A stretch of 64,000 bases of DNA from Scenedesmus sp. ARA3 (taxonomy: Eukaryota; Chlorophyta; Chlorophyceae; Sphaeropleales; Scenedesmaceae). The notes beneath the pieces are model-generated. The model was not told the origin of the DNA, searched no databases, and worked only from the letters and a program-made list of their open reading frames with translations. This document shows, one piece after another, positions 11,201 through 20,866 of the stretch. The translations under genes were made by a program, and so were the position numbers. The number at the start of each line of letters is the position of its first letter. The stretch's first letter is position 1. The DNA is taken from contig RWJK01001090.1 in NCBI GenBank assembly GCA_004335835.1, forward strand, positions 100,010 through 164,009. The letters are read 5' to 3'.

Positions 11201-13083
11201 GCTGCCAGTACGACGCCCATGCACAACAGGCGGGTGCTGCTGGAGTGTCCGTTATGCATGTGTGTGTTTTGTGTTTCGACAGAGATATTGTACAGTGTGC
11301 TGCACCAGCGGGCGCTTGGGATTGATGCTGCCAGCTTGATGTTCATGCAAAACATGTTGGTGCTGTGGCGACATGCTGTAAGGCGTAGGTGAGGACAAGT
11401 TGAGAACGCTGCTGTTGCGTGGTTCACAGATGTCACCTGTTCATGATCACTTCACCCAGCTTGCCACAGTGTGTCGCGGGCTGGGTTGGAGCTGTGGGAG
11501 GGCATTGCTGTCACGACTGCCTGACACACCTTCTATCTTCGCCTGTGTCGTACTGCTGCACCTGCTACTGCAGGGTCTCTTGGGCAGGGCTGGAGCTGCG
11601 GGAGGGCAATGTTGACGAGGCACGGGAGCTGCTCACACCTCTGCCTGACACACTCCTGCCGCACTGCTGTGCCTTCCACACTGCAGGGTGTCCTGGGCTG
11701 GCTTGGAGCTGCGGGAGGGCAATCTTGACGAGGCACGGGAGCTGCTGCGTGAGGGCCTGGACGCGCACCCCGATTTCCCCGCTGCGCTGCTGCTGCTGGC
11801 CAAGCTGGAGAGGTTGGAAGGGCAGCTGGAGGCGGCTGAGGCTTACGCACGGCGGGCGCAAAAGGTAGGCTTAAAATTTTTGCTGTGTTTGTTGCTTTTC
11901 TGCTGCTGCTGCTGCTGCTGTTGCTGGCCAAGCTGGAAAGAGTAGAGGGGCAGCTGGAGGCGGCTGAGGCGTATGCACGGCGGGCGCAAAAGGTAGGCTT
12001 TAGGTTTTTGCTGTGTTTGTTGCTTTTCTGCTGCTGCTGCTGCTGCTGCTGGCCAAGCTGGAGAGGTTGGAAGGGCAGCTGGAGGCGGCTGAGGTGTATG
12101 CACGGCGGGCACAAAAGGTGGGCTTTAGGTTTTTGCTGTGTTTGTTGCTTTTCTGCTGCTGCTGCTGGCCAAGCTGGAAAGGTTGGAAGGGCAGCTGGAG
12201 GCGGCTGAGGCGTATGCACGGCGGGCACAGAAGGTGCGTTTGCGGGGGATCATGTGTGGTGCTTTGTGGTGATTCGAAGCAAGAGATACCCTTCCTGGTG
12301 TGTGCGGTGGCGTGTGTTTACCCAGATAAGGTATTGAATTTGTGACTATGTTTGAGACCGGAGGTGCCGTCCGCTCAAGTAGCTCACACCACGACTAGCC
12401 ACCGCGGTTGCATCGCTGGCACTGCTATTGCATGGTGACAACTTCGTTGGTTTCTCACCCTGTGCATGCCTGCCGCTGCTCCCCGCAATTCACGCCATGC
12501 AGGCCAGCCACGCCTTCTCTGTGGCAGCCATGGGCGAGCTTGCGGCCACGACCATTACAAAACAACATACCCACACATCTTGAATTTCACTTTTGCCTTG
12601 CACCTGCCCCCGCACTGCTTGCAGGCCAGCCACGCCTTCTCTGTGGCAGCCATGGGCGAGCTCGCTGCAATCTACGCAGCGCGCGGCGACACTGCGCTCG
12701 CAGCCAACCTCAGCCGGCACCTGAGCAACGTAGAGGCAGCAACAGCGATGAAGCAGTCTGGCAAGCTGCACGGGAATCAGGCGTGGGCCAGCTACTACCG
12801 GCAGAGCGCGCAGCCGCAGCAGCGGCAGGTGATTGAGGCAGCCTGGCAGCGCAAGAGAGATCTGGGGTTGATCCGGCAGCCGCGCGGCACAGCAGCAGCA
12901 GCAGCAGCAGGAGCCAGGCGGCGGCTGCAGCAGCAGCAGCAGCCTGGCCAGGGCTGGCAGCAGCAGCAGCAGCAGGATGAGGTGCTTGGGTTGGAGTTTG
13001 AGCTGGGTGGTGTGGTGGAATCGTTTGACTTCAGCAGCGCGGCTGCAGCAGCTGCTGCAGAGCCGCCAGCACCCGAGTCGTAG
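4007..13083 (+). CDS. Ca2+-activated RelA/SpoT homologue (CRSH) continuing into an FHA-like/HAT-repeat region
   Basis: Exons: 4007-4273, 4383-4963, 5368-5575, 5883-6224, 6498-6764, 7070-10093, 10411-10730, 11687-11864 and 12625-13083. All introns are GT-AG and phases agree, giving about 1881 residues. Exon 1 is Ser/Arg-rich, like a chloroplast transit peptide. Residues about 180-350 match the degenerate HD domain of plant CRSH: no HD hydrolase motif, but the AYDVRA and LEDAAFKVLFPSSY blocks are present. Residues about 400-555 carry the (p)ppGpp synthetase signatures RTKSLYSIMRKLL, GRSKDYISKPKPNGYQSLH and LELQVRT. Two EF-hand loops follow (DLDGDGMLSLYE near 675, DTNGDGLISMAE near 744). The expected role is Ca2+-dependent alarmone synthesis in the plastid. 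The frame then stays open through Ser/Gln/Ala tracts into HAT repeats, where plant CRSH proteins end. Two genes wrongly joined is the main alternative. TGTAA at 13526 is a possible poly(A) signal. Confidence 0.8.
10251..10480 (+). repeat. Tandem duplication across the acceptor of the 10411 exon (2 copies)
   Basis: The (CTG)n tract, the acceptor CACCACAG and the first 70 or so exon bases occur twice, offset by 131 bp (exon start at 10280 and again at 10411). The first copy reads the same protein start but hits TAA at 10352-10354. Only the second copy continues into the HAT region, so the second acceptor is the productive one. Confidence 0.85.
10646..11360 (+). repeat. Six serial copies of an exon 3' end with donor region
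   Basis: The exon end encoding ELHQRALGIDAASTTSMHN recurs near 10646-10730 (used), 10801-10870, 10897-10989, 11059-11115, 11169-11229 and 11298-11355. The bases after the conserved CACAACAG-type end are GTGGGT, GCGGGC, TTGGGT, GTGGGT, GCGGGT and GTTGGT. Most extra copies have therefore lost a good donor, while the fourth retains one. All extra copies lie inside the intron 10731-11686. Confidence 0.9.
11472..11740 (+). repeat. Copies of an exon 5' end upstream of the 11687 exon
   Basis: The sequence encoding WAGLELREGN..DEARELL occurs at 11687 (used exon), at about 11573-11634 with its own CTGCAG acceptor (offset about 113 bp), and as a decayed version at about 11472-11528. The upstream copies are intronic. 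Confidence 0.8.
11787..12240 (+). repeat. Four tandem copies of an exon 3' end plus intron start (about 120-bp unit)
   Basis: The unit encoding LLLAKLERLEGQLEAAEAYA, followed by AAAAGGTAGGCTT, a T-rich stretch and a CTG tract, is repeated near 11797, 11925, 12048 and 12168. The first copy is the coding exon end (donor at 11865). The other three lie within the following intron and keep open frames with good similarity, suggesting recent origin. Confidence 0.9.
12480..12670 (+). repeat. Two-copy duplication across the last exon's acceptor
   Basis: GCAG followed by the bases encoding ASHAFSVAAMGELAA occurs with exon start at 12503 and again at 12625, offset 122 bp. Only the second continues into a full open exon, the first diverging after about 45 bases. 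Confidence 0.85.
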
Positions 13084-13736
13084 GCTGCTGGTTGGGGTTG
13101 TGTTTGGGTTGCGGCTGCGCTTTTGTTTCAGAGTCGGCGCTTGCATTTTGATCTTTGGGCAAGGTCAGGTTGAGCGTATTGCTACGTCAGTGGCACAGCC
13201 TGCACGACATGTTTTTGCAGTTGCATTGCAGCGTGTTGCATCGCCAGGCACAGCTGGCTGAGCCGTGAGTTGCGTTTTTGTCAAGGTGCATGCAAGCCCT
13301 GCACGGGTGGTGGAATACTTCAACAGGTTTCAGGTTCAGCTGCTGCAGTTTTGGCCACGAACGCACAAGCTGGTGCGGTGGCATCAGTGGCGCGGAAAAT
13401 TCTTACAACACATCACGTCGCAACACTTCTGGGAGCAGCAGCGCATGGGAAGAGTCCCCACTCTTTGTGGCATGTGATCTTTATGGCATGTGAGTGAGCA
13501 TTATGTTGCATTCAGCCATTGCAATTGTAATGTCTTTCCTGCAATTTTCAATAGCGACACCTGGGAGCAGTTAAGAAATGACAACAAAAGCAAGCTGTGC
13601 TTGAAAGGAAAGCAGCGTGAACTCTGCAGGGGCACACCGTGGGCATATGCCAAGGACGCTGGGCCCACCAGTCACCTCAACCAGATGCAAACACACAGCT
13701 AGTTACTGTCAAACTGTTTAAGACTCGTCAGCGTTG
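13084..13736. other. Convergent 3' flanks, no gene
   Basis: This interval lies between the stop codons of the plus-strand CRSH/HAT gene (13083) and the minus-strand gene ending at 13737, so it should contain both 3' UTRs. TGTAA, the usual green-algal poly(A) signal, occurs at 13526-13530 on the plus strand. No coding signal was found. Confidence 0.45.
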
Positions 13737-15191
13737 TCAAACTGGTGACAAACGAGGCAGGCGCGCCACCAATTGCTGCACTCGCTGCTTGACATGGCCT
13801 GTCACCACATCCACACCAGCAACACCATCCCTGCAGCGCCGCAGGTTATACTGCAGGCAGTCGCGCCACAGCCGTGCAGCCGTGCAGCGCTCTTGCTGCG
13901 GCTGCGCATCTGTGCCCACCGCCCCCTGCAGCGAGTGCAGCAGCAGCGCCGCTGTGCCTGCTAGCAAGTCTCCTGCAAGCTGCTGCAGCAAAACAGCACT
14001 GCAGCCGCTGCTGGCGTCTGTGCCCTGTTGTTGCTGCTGCACCCCAGCTGCTGCTGCTGCTGCTGCTGCTGGATCAGCATCAGCATTGGCGGGTTGCAGT
14101 TGCTTGCAGCAGGCCCCCAGCAGCTGCAGCAGCAGCTGACACAGTCCAGCAAGATAGCCGCCAATAGGTCTGCTACTGCCAGCTGATGCTGCCGCACCTG
14201 CCGCACCCTCAAGCGCTGCCGCTCCACCAAACGCAGCTGCATACGTTGCATCCGCTGCTGCTGCTGCCTGCTGCACACCGCACCCTGTCTGATGCACCTC
14301 TGCAGCCCAGCACTGCAGCAGCTGCTGCAGCCAGCCCTGCTGCCTGACTGCATCACCTGCTGCCCCCTGAACTGGGACCTGTTGTCTGACTGCATCAACT
14401 GCTACTTCATGTATTGGGCCGGCTGGCAGCTGCAGCAGCCAGGCCAGCACCTGCTCCAGCGCCTGCAGCTCTGTCAGACCCAACCTGTTGCTTGCTGCTC
14501 CTTGAAGCTCATCAAAAAAGTCATACCTGTCATAGTAACAGCGGCCAGCCTGCCTATCTAGCTGGTCCTTTATGTCCAGCACAGATACCTCCACAATCCT
14601 CCTGTATCGGTCACATACACCAACATCTGCTGCTGCTACAGCTGCTGCTTGCGCTGTTGGTTCTTCTCTGTCATCCAGGTGCAAGCAGATGCTGGCCTTT
14701 GGCTGCTGATGCTGAACAGCGCAATGCATCTTGCGTGGCTGCGGCTGCTGTTCCTCCTGCTGCTGGTCTGTGGTCAGCTGGGCATAAGTCACAGCCTGTG
14801 CAGGGACAGCACAACAGCAGCGAGAATGAACTGCAGCTGTGTGCATGGTTGATGCTTGGCCGTGTGCAGCCGTCACATGTATATGGGAACAACACTGCAG
14901 CTGAACATGCAGCAGCAGTGATAACAATGTGGGTGCAGCAACAGCCTGAATGTCTGCACAAACTAGGCAAACTCATAGCGCACGTCCCAAGCAGTCAACT
15001 GCAACTGTCTCCTGATGATAGAGATCAGCAGCAGCACTGAAACATTCAGTTGAGCAGAATGGTGAGCGCTGCAGTGGCAAGTGCAACACACCTGCTGCTC
15101 TGCCGGCCTCTTCTGGCCCCGACCTTCTGGCATTACAGCAGCAGCCACCTGAGCCGCAGCAGCGCTGCTGCCACCCAGCACACCTAAGGAC

Positions 15192-15223
<32 letters not shown>

Positions 15224-16333
15224 CACAGCAGCAGGTGCCTGTGGCAGTAGGGGGCCGAGCGCATCTGTTGGCACCTGCTGCTGCTGCTGCCGCCGCCCGT
15301 TCCCTTGCACAGTTGCGTGCTGCTGCTGCTGCTGCCCGACAACCTGCACAGCTGCTTGCTGCTGCTGCGTCCCGCATCCGCGCACAGCTGCTTGCTGCTG
15401 CTGCTGCTGCTGCTGCCCGTCAACCTGCACAGCTGCGCGGTGCGGCTGCTGCCCGTTCCCGTGCACAGCTGGTTGCTGCTGCTGCTGCCCGTCCCCCTGC
15501 ACAGCTGCTTGCTGCTGCTGCTGCCCGTCAACCTGCACAGCTGCACGATGCTGCTGGTGCTGCTGGTGCTGCCCGGCCCCCTGCACGGCCGCGTGCTGCT
15601 GCTGCCCTGTTTTGCGGCGCTTGCATGAAGCCGGATGCATCGCCTGCAAGCAATGCAAGTCCGCGCCAGTAGCAGCAGCAGCAGCAGCAGCAGCAGCTTG
15701 AGCTAATAGGTGCAGCAGTGCACACCATGCAGCTATTGCTCTGCACCTGAAAATGATCACTGCAAATGACATGGCAGGCCGCATGATGCAGGTGCATGCA
15801 CAAACACCTTGCCAGACAGTTGGAGCAGCAGCTGCAGCTGGTCCTACTTTCCTTATCAATGCCGGAACGGCGTGCTCTGAGCGGCATGATGCACTTTATG
15901 TATGCTCACATGCGCTGCCGCTGGTCACATCTAAGCAAGGCAGCTACCATGGCATTGCAGGGGGCCAGTAGTTGGCCAACAGACTGACAGATTTGCAGCA
16001 GCTGTGGCATCGCAAACAGATCCTGGTGGTGGTGCAGCTACAGACGGTTCATCTGTGTGTGTATGGCTGAGGTTGTGTGGCTGCCAAGCAGTAGCAAACG
16101 TATATGCTTCATCATAAAGTGCTGGCAGAGGCGGCTGCAGGTGCTGCAATGCGCGCTGTCTCCTACTCCAAATACACCAGGGATCACAGTGTGTGTGGTA
16201 TAAGCGTTGTGGTTTCATCCTTATGGCGGTAAAAGCAATGATTGCACCTCCTACCTGCAACTCATAATCAAGCAGCCTTGAGCTCTCCTGCAGTGGACGC
16301 TTGCCGCGTGGTGCATCAGCAAAGCCGGCGCCC

Positions 16334-16386
<53 letters not shown>

Positions 16387-17638
16387 TGCCTGTGGCAGCA
16401 GGGGTGTTGCATCGGCAAAGCCGGCGCCCCCAGCAGCAGCAGCAGCTGTTGCGCCTGCCCCCCGTGCCCTCTCTGCAGCTCGCGCTGCCCTGGCCTGCTG
16501 CTGCTCCAGCTGCCACTGCTGCTGCTGCTGCTGCTGCCGCTGCTGCTGCTCCGACTGCTGCTGCTGATGATGTAGCTCAGCCTTAGCCGCGGCAACCTTC
16601 TCGATCAAGCTCTGCAGCACTTCTGGCTGCAGCTGCTGTTGCACCTGATGCAGCTTTAGGGCCCTCTGCAGTGCCACTAGGTAGCGTTGGCGCGATGAAG
16701 CAGCCAAGCCCCTGTCCTGCAGGTGCTGCTGCAGCATCTCAAAGTTGCCTGGCCCGCTCAGCAGAGTAGCCAGATCACCTGCTGGGCAGATTCTGCCAGG
16801 TTTTGAAGATGCTGACCATGGCACAATTCCTGCCAACCCCCTGCACTAGCAGCTGCCTGAACGCTGCTACGCTTAGCGTCCCTGATGGCGGCTGTAGCGG
16901 CAGTTGTGGCTGCCCCTGCTGCTGCTGCTGCTGCCGCTGTTCCAGCTGCCGTTGCTTCAGCTGCCACTGCTTCAGCTGCCGCTGCTGCCGCTGCTCCAGC
17001 TGCTCCGGCTGCTGCTGCTGCTGCTGCTGATGTAGCTGAGCCTTAGCCGCAGCAACCTTCTCGATCAAGCTCTGCAGCACTTCAGGCTGCAGCTGCTGCT
17101 GCACCTGGTCCAGCTTTAGGGCCCGTTGCAGCGCCCCTAGGTAGGCTACGCGCGATGAAGCAGCCAAGCCCCTGTCCTGCAGGTGCTGCTGCAGCGCCTC
17201 AAGGTTGCCTGGCCCGCTCAGTAGTGCAGCAACGTCATCTGCCGGACAGAGCTCCTGCCAGATATTGAAGATGCAGTCCATGGCATTATTCTTGCCAAGC
17301 TCCTGCACCAGCAGCTGCCTGAACGCTGCTATGCTTAGCGTCCCTGATGGCGGCTGTGGCAGCAGTTGTGACTGCCCCTGCTGCTGCTGCTGCTGCTGCT
17401 GCTGCCTGGCAAGCATGGCATCGCCCTCCTCAGCTGTCAGCTGCATCTGGCGCGGCAGCGATTGCAGCTGTGTGGCCTTCCTTGTACTGCGCTGCGAATG
17501 CCCTGCTGCAGCTGCTGGTGCCATTGCTGCTGGTGCTGCTGCTGGTGCAGAAGCCTGAGCAGTTGCGCTGCTGCGCCCCAAGACGGCCTTGTCTGCTGAA
17601 GCTTCATATTCTGAATCGCTGATCTCTATTACCACTAC

Positions 17639-17681
<43 letters not shown>

Positions 17682-18250
17682 GATGCCAGGCGCAGCAGCG
17701 GCTGCTGTGTCGATGCCATGGCCTGCTCAGCTGGCACGCTGTCATCTGCAGCTGCTGGGACGTTGCTGCTAGAGTGCAATAGCTGCTGCTGCCCAGCAGG
17801 TGTGAGCGAAGGGCCACCTTCACCTGCTGCTGCTGCTCCTGCTGCCGCTGCCGCTGCGGCAGCGTCACAAGCATTTGCAGTCACCTGCGCTGACAGCAGC
17901 CGATCTGCTGCAGGCAGTGCTGCTACCCTGCCCTCGCCTGCATGTGGTTTGCTGCTGGTAGCACGTGCCATTGGCAGCCTGCTGGGTTGCCCCTTGCGGC
18001 GGTGGCTCGTCTGCAACCGTGCGCTGCTGCTGTGCGGCTCAGCCGCTGGCGACTGCGCCTCTGCTGCTGCCATCCCTGCTGTTCTGGCTGCAGCTGCAGC
18101 AGCCGCTACCAGCGTGGCAGTAGCAGCAGCAGCGCCAGGCGCCGCTGCTGCAAAGGCAGCCAGTTTGGCAGCATGATCCTCCCCCGCTTCTGCTGCTGCT
18201 GCTGCTGCTGCGTCATCGGCAGCGAGTGTGACGGCAGGCTCTGGCTTGCT

Positions 18251-18292
<42 letters not shown>

Positions 18293-18720
18293 ACCCGCAC
18301 GCCTGAACGCGTCAGCAGCACCTGCCGCACTGGCTGCTGCAGGGTTGCTTTCCAATGAGCTGCAAATATAATGGCTGCCTCCCCTGCTGCGGGATTCACG
18401 GGCAGGGGGAGGGGTGAGCAGCTGCTGCTCGCTACCACTGGCTGCCTGCCGCTCGGCATCGTTGGGATCAGCTGTGCCAAAGCTAGTGCTGGATGGTGCG
18501 GCCTGCATGTTAGGCAGCACACATCATCTGTAAGACACAAGGTGGCGCGAGACAGCCGGTTGCGTTCAACAAGACTCAGCTGCTCACAGAAAATGTCCTG
18601 GGGTTGAACCTCAAGTGACAGCCTGGGCTGAGCTGCTTGCAGCTCACCACATCATCTGGTGTCTGTCGAGTCAGAATCACCCACCTGGTCAGCCTGCTGT
18701 GTGCTGTCAAGATCCTGCAT
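13737..18720 (-). CDS. Large Gln/Ala-rich protein with two recombinase core-binding-like domains (frameshifted)
   Basis: Inferred exons: 18720 (or ATG at 18825) to 18685, 18502 to 16255, 15643-15092 and 14795-13737. Donors and acceptors are GT-AG and phases are 0. The long exon has a low-complexity N-terminal part, then a domain of about 105 residues (FRQLLVQELGKNNAMDCIF ... LLSGPGNLEALQQHLQDRGL ... SSRVAYLGALQRAL). A second copy follows about 340 bp downstream. The NLEALQQHLQDRGLAASSR pattern resembles the SAM-like N-terminal domain of tyrosine recombinases, but no catalytic domain is visible. The second copy lacks 2 bases near 16785-16805, so the frame breaks (TGA at 16775-16777) and similarity resumes in another frame. 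This is a pseudo-copy, a sequencing error or an unrecognised intron. The 15643-15092 exon is a coding minisatellite. The last exon has an ordinary stretch (DRYRRIVEVSVLDIKDQLD). Function unknown. Confidence 0.5.
15290..15570 (-). repeat. Coding minisatellite, AAVQ-x-DGQQQQQ-type units
   Basis: On the minus strand the exon 15643-15092 encodes about nine imperfect repeats of AAVQ(V/G)(D/N/G)GQQQQQ, each about 33-45 bases. They combine CAGCTGTGCA and GGGCAGCAGC elements with variable glutamine runs. The frame stays open through all units. Confidence 0.8.
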
Positions 18721-18784
18721 GACGCTGGATGCCCCCTGCTGCTGCTGCTTCTGGCGCTTCGCCTTGCGCTGATGATGCTCCAGA

Positions 18785-19787
18785 TCAGTTGCCGGCTGCT
18801 GCTGCTGCTGCTCCTGCTGCTGCATTGCTCTGTTCTGCTGCAGACAGCGGCGTCCCGTTGAAGGCCGTCAACTGCAAGGGATGACGTGGAGGCCAGTGTG
18901 CAGTATATGTTTAAGTTCCCCAATGTGGCACAGTGTGTCGCTGTGTGCACGGTTATGGATGTTTCTGTTGATGATGTGAGGTGAAGTTTAACAAGGAAGG
19001 GAAATGCCCCCCCCCCCCCTGCAAGCCAGCTCCCTGGACCCTCAACTTAAACCCCTGAAACCCTGTTTACAAGATTCACCCACCATCTCAACCAGGGTCA
19101 GGTCTCCTGAGTAGTGGCTGGCAACTCGGAAAGCGGCTCGGGCCTTGCCTGAAAGCTTGCCGCCCCAAGCCAGCCAGTCGTGTGGTACCAGCTGCCGTAT
19201 CAGCTCTGGAGCAGCAGCAGCAGCAGCAGCAGCATACGGGGCCACACAGAAAGAGCAGCAGCAGCAGCAGCAGCAGCAACAAGAGCAGCTTGACGCGTAA
19301 GCAGCTTCAGCCACAGCTTTGGCAGTGCTGCAGTGCTTGCTGCAGCTGGGAGACAGTGCCGCAGCTCCGCACATACAGAGATCATCAGAAGCCCCAGGAC
19401 AAGGCACGCTGGCAAGAGAAAGGGAAATTTACATGTGGGTGGTGGCACTTTAGCAGCATGCAATGGCATGTCTGCTTGCTGCTGCTGCTGTCCATGCGAC
19501 GGGGCATGGCAGGGACGTGTCAACCCAACCAGGCACCACTTGCGACAGCACCTGCCGCAAACGAAAGCTGCCGATTAAAATTGTTTTTCAGGTGGTAGCT
19601 GCATGGTATGCGTACCTTCTAAGCTGCTGGGTGCATCCTCATCCTGCTGCTGCAGGTGCTGCAGGTACTGCCTGGCAACTGCTGCCAGCTGATCTGCAGG
19701 CGACTGCTGCCTGCCGCTGCTGTCAGTGCAGTTTGTGCCGTCCCAAACTACTGCGGGGCGTGGGCAACGTGCTGCAGCATCAGCCAT
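18785..19787 (-). CDS. Unknown 164-residue protein, or 5' exons of the downstream large gene
   Basis: Proposed exons are 19787-19616, 19408-19295, 19205-19084 and 18871-18785, with GT-AG junctions and agreeing phases 1, 1, 0. The protein begins MADAAARCPRPAVVWDGTN. It has a hydrophobic/helical stretch (CLVLGLLMISVCAELRHCL), then LIRQLVPHDWLAWGGKLSG and SHYSGDLTLVEM, and ends in an alanine run. The intron 19294-19206 is mostly a CTG tract. An alternative acceptor (CTGTCTGCAG, near 18840) joins exon 3 in the same phase to the Gln-rich frame leading into the 18502 exon, which would merge this with the gene ending at 13737. The sequence cannot decide. A 13-base C run sits at 19007-19019 in the last intron. 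No family recognised. Confidence 0.4.
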
Positions 19788-20804
19788 GCGCTGCTGAGCA
19801 GCTGGTGCGGCACCCAAGGTAGATGACTCAGCAGGTGATCTGCGAGCTATGCATTGCCTTGGAAGCCCACATGCGGGTGTACTCTCAGTGATATGTCGTA
19901 GAAAACTGTGTTTGCGTGTCGATCGCCCTTTCAGGCTGTGAACGAGCGAAGCAGCAGTGTCATAGCTGACATTGCTGTCGATTACACGGTCGTCACGTCT
20001 ACTTCGACTCGTGACTGTGCATTCAGATCTAGATGCACCATACAAGGTTCATGTAATCAGCTTGCGATGATGGCTGGAAGCTTGGCAAAGTAAGGCTTCT
20101 GGCGGGAGATTTGCTCAACCCACGGTCCGAAACCTCGACTGACACGAGCCCGTCGTATGCAAAAAGTTGCAGGATACACACTTTCTGTGTCTCAATCGCA
20201 AACAAATCAAACTACGCTTGGTTCTGATTCAGCTGGATTGTCGCCAGCATGATTTGCAAGGCAGCAGGGAATGGCCGTTCAAGCTCAGCAACCCAAGCCT
20301 AGACATTTCGCCATTCTGGTAGAAACAAACGAATCAGTCAAAGCATGAATGTAGGCCGCTGATTACGTGATCTGACTGGCTAGTTCATCGGCGATTCCTG
20401 CTAAGGCCGCAGCTGCAGGCTGCCACCGCCATAGTCACTTTCAATCAGCTCAGCTGCAGGCTGCAGCTGCTGCAGCACAGCCACCTCTGCCTCAAACACA
20501 CCATCCTGCTGTTGCTCTTGCTGCTGCTGCTGCTGCTGAGGTTGGTTGTCAGGCCTTGCGGCCTTCATCAGCGCAATGACTGCGCCGCGGCTTGCGCCGC
20601 GGCACACTGCTGCGAAGCAACATCAAACACTTCTGCTGCTGCACCACCTACGTGACACTTCTGCCTGCTGCCTTTGCTGCCGCTTGCCAGCAGCGTCTGC
20701 AACATACGACGACTCAAGGTGCTGCCAAGGTGCTGCTGCTGTCGTTGCTGTTGCTACTTTTGATATTTAAAGACAATGCTCAGCAAGCTGCTCTGCCTGT
20801 TGCG

Positions 20805-20858
<54 letters not shown>

Positions 20859-20866
20859 CAACTGTC
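19788..20866. other. Intergenic, mostly without gene; weak minus-strand exon at 20401-20607
   Basis: A minus-strand open frame at 20401-20607 ends with natural-looking sequence (EVAVLQQLQPAAELIESDYG then GGSLQLRP and stop), with a Gln run before it. I tried to join it to the CHCH gene ending at 20867, but the phase does not fit any acceptor near 20620. It may be a fragment of an unmodelled gene. A (CTG)n tract of about 45 bases occupies roughly 20809-20856. The remainder shows nothing I can support. Confidence 0.35.

Larger units (their letters stand above)
8743..13083 (+). other. FHA-like and HAT/TPR-like C-terminal part of the CRSH gene model
   Basis: After about 1 kb of Ser/Gln/Ala-rich linker the reading frame regains ordinary composition. 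About 8743-9171 (residues 1114-1256) ends with VELIDGDVLELGDTGVAF, which resembles the last strands of an FHA domain. This is weak because no full FHA signature is visible. From about 9370 there are repeated helical pairs of half-a-TPR type: VWARSEWEQRLFGPARRLW, AWASAEFERDNVLNARVV, LYACFEEQQGEVELARELH and AGLELREGNLDEARELL. HAT arrays occur in RNA-processing proteins, including the chloroplast factors HCF107 and MBB1, so an organellar RNA role is possible but inferred. If the fusion is not real, this would be a separate gene whose start would have to lie inside the low-complexity part of the 7070-10093 exon. Confidence 0.6.

Noticed and set aside
15235..15672. Plus-strand Ala/Gln/Pro frame with repeated AQLLAAAAA units
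   Set aside because: This is the antisense of the minus-strand coding minisatellite, whose exon splices in phase to neighbours.
20401..20607. Extra 3' exon for the CHCH gene
   Set aside because: The phase after 20870 does not match any acceptor upstream of this frame, and the CHCH protein ends naturally at the TGA at 20869-20867 just after the second CX9C.
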